Assembly: GCA_023410595.1 (NCBI GenBank)
Contig: JAEYPO010000001.1
Span: 186,001-250,000, forward strand
DNA from: Bacillota bacterium
Lineage (GTDB): Bacteria; Bacillota; Clostridia; Christensenellales; SZUA-584
DNA length: 64,000 bases
Direction: 5' to 3'
Each line of letters begins with the position of its first letter. The first letter of the stretch is position 1. Shown one piece after another: positions 59,873-64,000 of this stretch. The notes below the pieces were generated by a model. It had not been told where the DNA came from and did no database searches. It saw nothing but the letters and a program-made list of their open reading frames with translations. Both the position numbers and the translations under genes were made by a program.

Positions 59873-61744
59873 CTACGACGCCGTTTTCTTTCTTGCCGCG
59901 AGCATACTTTCCATAGAGCATTCTACGGCCTCGCGCATCTTAAGTATCTTCGCCCTGTCGGTACCCTGATTAAGGGGGTACTCGGGCTTACCTATCGTCA
60001 GCGTAACGAGCTGTTTTTTATGCAGCTTAGAAATAAGCCTGCCCGGCTGCCTGAACGTGAACACCATGGGCACTATGGGCACGCCCGACTTAACGGCGAG
60101 ATGGAACGCGCCGTTCTTGAACGGGCGAAGCTCTTCATGCCGCGGCCAGAGCGACGCTTCGGGATAGAAGTGAACGATACGCCCCTTTTTAAGCTGCTCG
60201 CGCATAGACTCCATAAACGCGTGCAGCGCTTTGGGTGACTCGGGTATGGGCACGCCGCCCAGCAGCCGCACGAGCCAGCGTATAAACGGTATCTCGAAGT
60301 TCGATTTCAGCGACGCGAAAAGCGGCTTGCGCGGAAACAGAGTGCACGCTATCATGGGCGAGTCGAGCACGTGCACGTGGTTCGTTACCGTCACCGCGCC
60401 GCCTTTAAGAAACTTAAGGTTATGCTGCCCCTTAATATTGAGCCCCAAAAACAACCGCGAGGCTATTGTAAGTACGGGCATGCCGATGAGGTAGAAAACA
60501 AGAGCCGAGAGCGAACGAAAGAATATGTTCCGGTTCACGAAACGGAAATGTTCGTCCACCTTGTAGGAGAGCGGCGTAGGCATGTGTATCACATGCATGT
60601 TGAGCGGGTCGACCCTGGCTCTGCGCTGCGCTTTTATAACGCCTGCATATACTTCCTCGAGCTTATCGATAGAGCGCTCTATAGAATACTCAGCGGCTTT
60701 CTTGCAATAGAGGCTGCTCATACTCGCGCGCTCTTCGGGGTGCTCTATCCAGTAGTCTATCTTCCGGACGAGGCCATCTACGTCCTTGCTGCGGAATATG
60801 CTGCGTTCGTCTATCGCAAACTGGCTTGCCGCGCTCAGTTTTGCCTTTGCTATCACAGGTACGAGCCCGCACGAAATAGCTTCGGTGCAAACAAGGCCTT
60901 CTATCTCCGCTTCCGCGGCGTGAACGTAAAGGTCTGCCTGGTTATAGAGCCGTATAAGCTCTTCCTTGTGCACGTACTTTATCACCGGTTTGTTTTTAAG
61001 CTTTCTGCCGAGCCGCTCATATCTTCGCTCAAGCGGCCCTTTACCCAACAGCACGATCTGTATTTTATCGCTGTGTTTTGAACGCAGAGTCGCCCTGATA
61101 ATAATGTCCTGGCGTTTCTCGCTCGACAATCGCCCGGCCGACAGTATAACGAATTTATCCTGCCATTCCTTTGGTTTCTCTGTTTGCAGCGGCTTAAAGT
61201 CGCCGTCCACGCCGTTGGAGATGACGTGCGTTTTGGCCTTGTAGCCGTGCGCTTTTAGCTGGTCGGCAATAAACTGCGAAGGGCAGTGTATGTCGTTTAC
61301 ATGGCGGTACATCCTGTGCCTGAACCGGTAATAGATCAGATGCGACAGCGGCCACAGGTATTTCATGTGTATGTTGTACGTTATGTTCTCGGGCTGGCAG
61401 TGAAACGCGGCCATACAGGGTATGCCCATTTCCTTCGCCACCTGCCTTGCCGCCATCTCAAGGCGAAAGGGGAGATGAAGATGAACGATATCCACGTCTT
61501 TAAACGCTTCGCGCAATACCGCCTTGTCAGGGTGAGCAAACACCATGCCATGAGAAATAAATACCCTGTCGAGTATGCCGTAATTTGCCTTGGGTACGAC
61601 AAATTTACCGGGAGCGGGCCTGCCGGTCGAGACAACGCGTACCTCGTGACCTCTTTGGCGGAGTCGCTCAATAAAACGCGCCGCGGCATTGGTCGTGCCG
61701 TTGTCGTGGTTGTCGTACTGGTCGAGTACGTATGCAATTTTCAT
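59873..61744 (-). CDS. GT4 glycosyltransferase fused to a PlsC-type acyltransferase
   Basis: 623 residues in two parts. Residues 1-390: GT4 fold with YVLDQYDNHDNGTTNAAARF, DIVHLHLPFRLEM, FVILSAGRLSSEKRQDIIIR, and EAEIEGLVCTEAISCGLVPV (EX7E region). Residues about 415-623: acyltransferase with a hydrophobic segment (ALVFYLIGMPVLTIASRLFL), TNHVHVLDSP (HX4D-type motif, H then D five on), and HFYPEASLWPRHEELRPFKN in place of the usual FPEGTRS. It could glycosylate a lipid and acylate the product. The ATG has no clear ribosome site; a long inverted repeat lies just upstream. Confidence 0.88.
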   Translation of the reverse strand: MKIAYVLDQYDNHDNGTTNAAARFIERLRQRGHEVRVVSTGRPAPGKFVVPKANYGILDRVFISHGMVFAHPDKAVLREAFKDVDIVHLHLPFRLEMAARQVAKEMGIPCMAAFHCQPENITYNIHMKYLWPLSHLIYYRFRHRMYRHVNDIHCPSQFIADQLKAHGYKAKTHVISNGVDGDFKPLQTEKPKEWQDKFVILSAGRLSSEKRQDIIIRATLRSKHSDKIQIVLLGKGPLERRYERLGRKLKNKPVIKYVHKEELIRLYNQADLYVHAAEAEIEGLVCTEAISCGLVPVIAKAKLSAASQFAIDERSIFRSKDVDGLVRKIDYWIEHPEERASMSSLYCKKAAEYSIERSIDKLEEVYAGVIKAQRRARVDPLNMHVIHMPTPLSYKVDEHFRFVNRNIFFRSLSALVFYLIGMPVLTIASRLFLGLNIKGQHNLKFLKGGAVTVTNHVHVLDSPMIACTLFPRKPLFASLKSNFEIPFIRWLVRLLGGVPIPESPKALHAFMESMREQLKKGRIVHFYPEASLWPRHEELRPFKNGAFHLAVKSGVPIVPMVFTFRQPGRLISKLHKKQLVTLTIGKPEYPLNQGTDRAKILKMREAVECSMESMLAARKKTAS

Positions 61745-61752
61745 TACAATTG

Positions 61753-61802
61753 ATTAATAAAGGTGATAATATAATATATGAGTGCGCTTTACCTTTATTA
61801 AT
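61753..61802. promoter_or_regulatory. 12-bp inverted repeat upstream of the GT4-PlsC gene
   Basis: ATTAATAAAGGT and ACCTTTATTAAT are exact complements, 26 bases apart, starting 9 bases upstream of the minus-strand start codon. It may be an operator or a leader hairpin. The rest of the divergent region to 62015 is AT-rich with the smsC promoter at 61955. Confidence 0.6.
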
Positions 61803-61954
61803 TTATCCTCCCTTCAAACATATTGTTGGTTGTGATAAACAATAAAGTAGTATATATAATATATACAACAAAATGCTTTATATTGCAAATTTGGGAATAA
61901 AAATTACAGGCTAGGAAATAGAGTATGCGCTTATAGCGCAATAAAAGTTAAACC

Positions 61955-61983
61955 TTGCGCAAAACATGTAATAATATTATAAT
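61955..61983 (+). promoter_or_regulatory. Sigma-A promoter of smsCB
   Basis: TTGCGC, 17-base spacer, TATAAT, 32 bases before the start codon of the ATPase gene. The short leader leaves room for the ribosome site only. Confidence 0.75.
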
Positions 61984-62015
61984 GCGAGAAAACAGAGCGG
62001 GAATGAGGGGTAATA

Positions 62016-62753
62016 ATGCTTGAGCTTAAAGACATAAGGCTTGTCGCTGAAAACGGCCATGTCATCTTAAAGGATGTAAGCCTGGCGCTTGATAAAAAGA
62101 AGATATACGCAGTAACCGGCCCCAACGGGAGCGGGAAATCATCGCTTGCGAACGTGATAATGGGTATTGTTCGTCCAACCGGCGGCAGTATATTGCTCGA
62201 CGGCAGGGATATAACAGACGCCGATATAACGGAGCGGGCACGCATGGGCATTGGATACGCGTTCCAGAACCCGCCAAGGTTCAAGGGGATAAAGGTTAAA
62301 GACATGATTGCGCTGGCCTCTCCCGAAAGGAAGGGCTCCGCCTGCGACATACTTTATAACGTAGGGCTCTGTTCGCGCGACTATATGAGCCGCGATATGG
62401 ACGCTACGCTCTCGGGCGGTGAGATGAAAAGGATAGAGATAGCCACCGTGCTCTCGCGCAATTTAAGCGTCGCGGTGTTTGACGAACCGGAGGCGGGTAT
62501 AGACCTGTGGAGCTTCCAGAAGCTTGCCGAGACGTTCATTGACATGCACATAAAGACGGACACAACCATCGTTATAATTTCGCACCAGGAGAGGATATTG
62601 AGCCTCGCGGACGAGATAATACTGATAACTAAGGGCGAAGTGCAAAAGAACGTGCCTAAGGACAGTATATTAAAGAAAAGATCGGACGATCAATGCCTGT
62701 GCAGGTCAAATTGTGAAAGGACGGATTACTTAGATGCTGAATGCGCTCGATAA
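62016..62753 (+). CDS. SufC-like Fe-S assembly ATPase (SmsC)
   Basis: 245 residues. ABC ATPase with Walker A GPNGSGKSSLA (about 35-45), Q-loop YAFQNPPRFKG, signature LSGGEMKRIEIATVLS and Walker B VAVFDEPEAGIDLWS, the SufC pattern. The C-terminus has an added cysteine-rich part (CLCRSNC). With the next gene it forms the minimal two-gene Fe-S scaffold known as SMS/SufCB of many anaerobes, which builds clusters without SufE, SufU or SufS nearby. The end overlaps the partner gene by 20 bases. The organism's many Fe-S proteins fit this role. Confidence 0.9.
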   Translation: MLELKDIRLVAENGHVILKDVSLALDKKKIYAVTGPNGSGKSSLANVIMGIVRPTGGSILLDGRDITDADITERARMGIGYAFQNPPRFKGIKVKDMIALASPERKGSACDILYNVGLCSRDYMSRDMDATLSGGEMKRIEIATVLSRNLSVAVFDEPEAGIDLWSFQKLAETFIDMHIKTDTTIVIISHQERILSLADEIILITKGEVQKNVPKDSILKKRSDDQCLCRSNCERTDYLDAECAR

Positions 62754-63651
62754 GCTAATGCTTGAAAAGGTCGCCGGGCTTCACGATATACCCAAAGGCG
62801 CCTACAATATCCGCAGGAACGGGCAGGGTATTGAAAGGAACACGACGGCGAATATAGATATTATACCGAAATCCGACCGCCCCGGGATAGACATAATCGT
62901 AAAACCATATACAAAAGGCGAAAGCGTGCACATACCCGTAATACTTACAGAAGAAGGTTTGAGCGATCTCGTCTATAACACGTTTGAAATAGGCGAGCAT
63001 TCGGACGTGCTTGTCGTCGCGGGCTGCGGCATACACAACGCAGGAGATAAGCTTTCGCAGCACGACGGCATACATGAATTTTTCATACGCAAGGGTGCAA
63101 AGTTCAAATACGTCGAGAAGCATTACGGGGAAGGCACGGAGGGAAAAAAGGTGCTCAACCCGAAAACCATAATCCACGCCGAGGAGGACACGGCAATAGA
63201 GCTTGAGCTCGTGCAGATAAGAGGCGTGGACAGCACAAAAAGGGATACGGAAATAAAGCTCGCCGCGGGGTCTAAGCTAGTCATAACCGAGAGGCTGCTT
63301 ACCGATATGGAGCAGACGGCCGAGTCGGGGATAATAATTGAGCTCGCTGGAGCGGGCTCGTCCGCGCAGGTGATATCGCGCTCTGTCGCGCAGGGAAACT
63401 CAAAGCAGTCGTTCTATTTCGATCTCATCGGGCGCAGCAGCTGCAGGGGGCACATACAGTGCGACGCAATTATAATGGACAACGCGAACGTAATCTCCAC
63501 GCCGAAGATATCGGCGCTTCATCAGGACGCTATGCTTATACACGAAGCCGCTATAGGAAGGCTTGAGTCGCAGCAGCTTATCAAGCTTAAAACGCTGGGG
63601 CTTTCCGAGAAGCAGGCCGAGGAAGAGATATTAAAAGGTTTTTTGAAATAG
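62734..63651 (+). CDS. SufB/SufD-like Fe-S scaffold protein (SmsB)
   Basis: 305 residues, short compared with SufB (about 470), as in SMS systems. The SufBD core has VLVVAGCGIHNAGDKLSQHD, KYVEKHYGEGTEGKKVLNP, GSSAQVISRSVAQGNSKQSF, YFDLIGRSSCRGHIQCDAI and HEAAIGRLESQQLIKLKTLG with its conserved late Glu/Cys positions. It should hold the nascent cluster with the ATPase dimer. No cysteine desulfurase gene is in the window; sulfide or a distant IscS may supply sulfur. It ends before a GGCGGAAC/GTTTCGCC hairpin at 63654-63671. Confidence 0.88.
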   Translation: MLNALDKLMLEKVAGLHDIPKGAYNIRRNGQGIERNTTANIDIIPKSDRPGIDIIVKPYTKGESVHIPVILTEEGLSDLVYNTFEIGEHSDVLVVAGCGIHNAGDKLSQHDGIHEFFIRKGAKFKYVEKHYGEGTEGKKVLNPKTIIHAEEDTAIELELVQIRGVDSTKRDTEIKLAAGSKLVITERLLTDMEQTAESGIIIELAGAGSSAQVISRSVAQGNSKQSFYFDLIGRSSCRGHIQCDAIIMDNANVISTPKISALHQDAMLIHEAAIGRLESQQLIKLKTLGLSEKQAEEEILKGFLK

Positions 63652-63844
63652 GCGGCGGAACAGGGTTTCGCCGGGCCCTTAGGCCTTGTGCAGCTGGCGG
63701 CAAGCCCGCCCAATTAACTCCTGCTAATGCTGTTTTGTAAGTTTGAGGCACAAAAATATTATTCGGTGAACTAAAATTGGATATGAACGTTAATAAAATT
63801 GAGGATAATAAACGATAAAGCTCTAAAAAAGACTTTCTTGATAT

Positions 63845-63873
63845 TTGTATTTTGTTTTTTTTTGAGTTATACT
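63845..63873 (+). promoter_or_regulatory. Sigma-A promoter of the last gene
   Basis: TTGTAT, 17-base spacer, TATACT, 54 bases upstream of the final start codon. The DNA between it and 63672 holds nothing else I can support. Confidence 0.65.
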
Positions 63874-63926
63874 GTTATAGCAATATTACGTCAGAGTTTG
63901 CAACTCTACAGGAGGCAATATAAATT

Positions 63927-64000
63927 ATGCAGCTAATGTTTTCCAGAAAAATCGTCGATGTGGATTATGACACGGGGAGCGGGGTATTGAGGATAAAGTT
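63927..64000 (+). CDS. N-terminal start of an unidentified protein (3' truncated)
   Basis: ATG behind CAGGAGGCAATA and a good promoter. Only 24 residues are in the window (MQLMFSRKIVDVDYDTGSGV...). Too short to assign to a family; no signal peptide is seen in this part. Confidence 0.6.
   Translation, partial: MQLMFSRKIVDVDYDTGSGVLRIK

Noticed and set aside
1..64000. CRISPR array or defence island
   Set aside because: No regularly spaced direct repeats with unique spacers and no cas, restriction or known defence genes were seen; the palindromic repeats are scattered, not arrayed.

Overview
The window looks like the chromosome of an anaerobic member of the Clostridia (Bacillota), probably one with moderate G+C content. 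The evidence is indirect. Binding proteins are lipoproteins as in monoderm cells. Sugar uptake is controlled by YesM/YesN-type two-component systems. There is an oxygen-sensitive class I fumarase in two subunits, an H-cluster protein of the [FeFe]-hydrogenase type, an EFR1-type flavodoxin-ferredoxin, a two-gene SMS-type Fe-S scaffold, and TTG starts with strong Shine-Dalgarno sites. No rRNA, CRISPR array or replication origin was seen. One tRNA (Ser, GGA) is present.

Layout. 0-15 kb is general chromosome: a truncated acidic protein, a phosphoesterase/DUF4474 pair, a CBS protein, an MBL hydrolase, a secreted subtilase with bacterial surface repeats, a VanW lipoprotein, a CopA copper pump, a histidine phosphatase, and a LysR gene facing fumAB across a clear dyad. 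15.5-26.5 kb is a glycan-use region: a LacI-type sensor protein, a GH3 beta-xylosidase/glucosidase, a family 1 sugar ABC importer (binding protein plus two permeases), its YesMN pair, and an MsmX/UgpC-type ATPase that can energise it. 27-30.4 kb holds an aldehyde dehydrogenase, a TIGR04076 protein, an EFR1 protein and a TipAS-like fragment.

30.6-46.2 kb is one catabolic region: RbsD/FucU-type mutarotase, iron alcohol dehydrogenase, an erythritol/L-threitol-dehydrogenase-like zinc enzyme, a VOC protein and an FGGY kinase, ending at a very strong terminator. A ribose-type ABC importer (two permeases, binding protein, double ATPase) and a second YesMN pair follow. Two additional sugar-binding lipoproteins overlap the end of that pair. 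I infer uptake and oxidation/phosphorylation of a polyol or rare sugar, sensed by a histidine kinase working with dedicated binding proteins. 46.3-51.4 kb is a decayed mobile region: an IS200/IS605 remnant, a DinG C-terminal fragment, a DUF6870-like gene, and two large serine recombinases, the first cut by a stop codon. It ends at the 3' end of tRNA-Ser.

51.7-64 kb returns to general chromosome: a YjzC-like peptide, a U32 protein, hypoxanthine-DNA glycosylase, the H-cluster protein, a GT4 glycosyltransferase, a FAD/Rieske oxidoreductase, a tocopherol-cyclase-like protein, a GT4-PlsC fusion, smsCB, and the start of another gene.

The most unusual signals are a family of about eleven short palindromic repeats with covarying stems, two of which are read in frame inside the subtilase gene. 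Others are a perfect 17-bp inverted repeat covering the ribosome site of a serine recombinase, and the binding-protein pair attached to the second two-component system. The repeat family is absent from about 28.5 to 54.8 kb, which covers the catabolic region and the recombinases and suggests acquired DNA.
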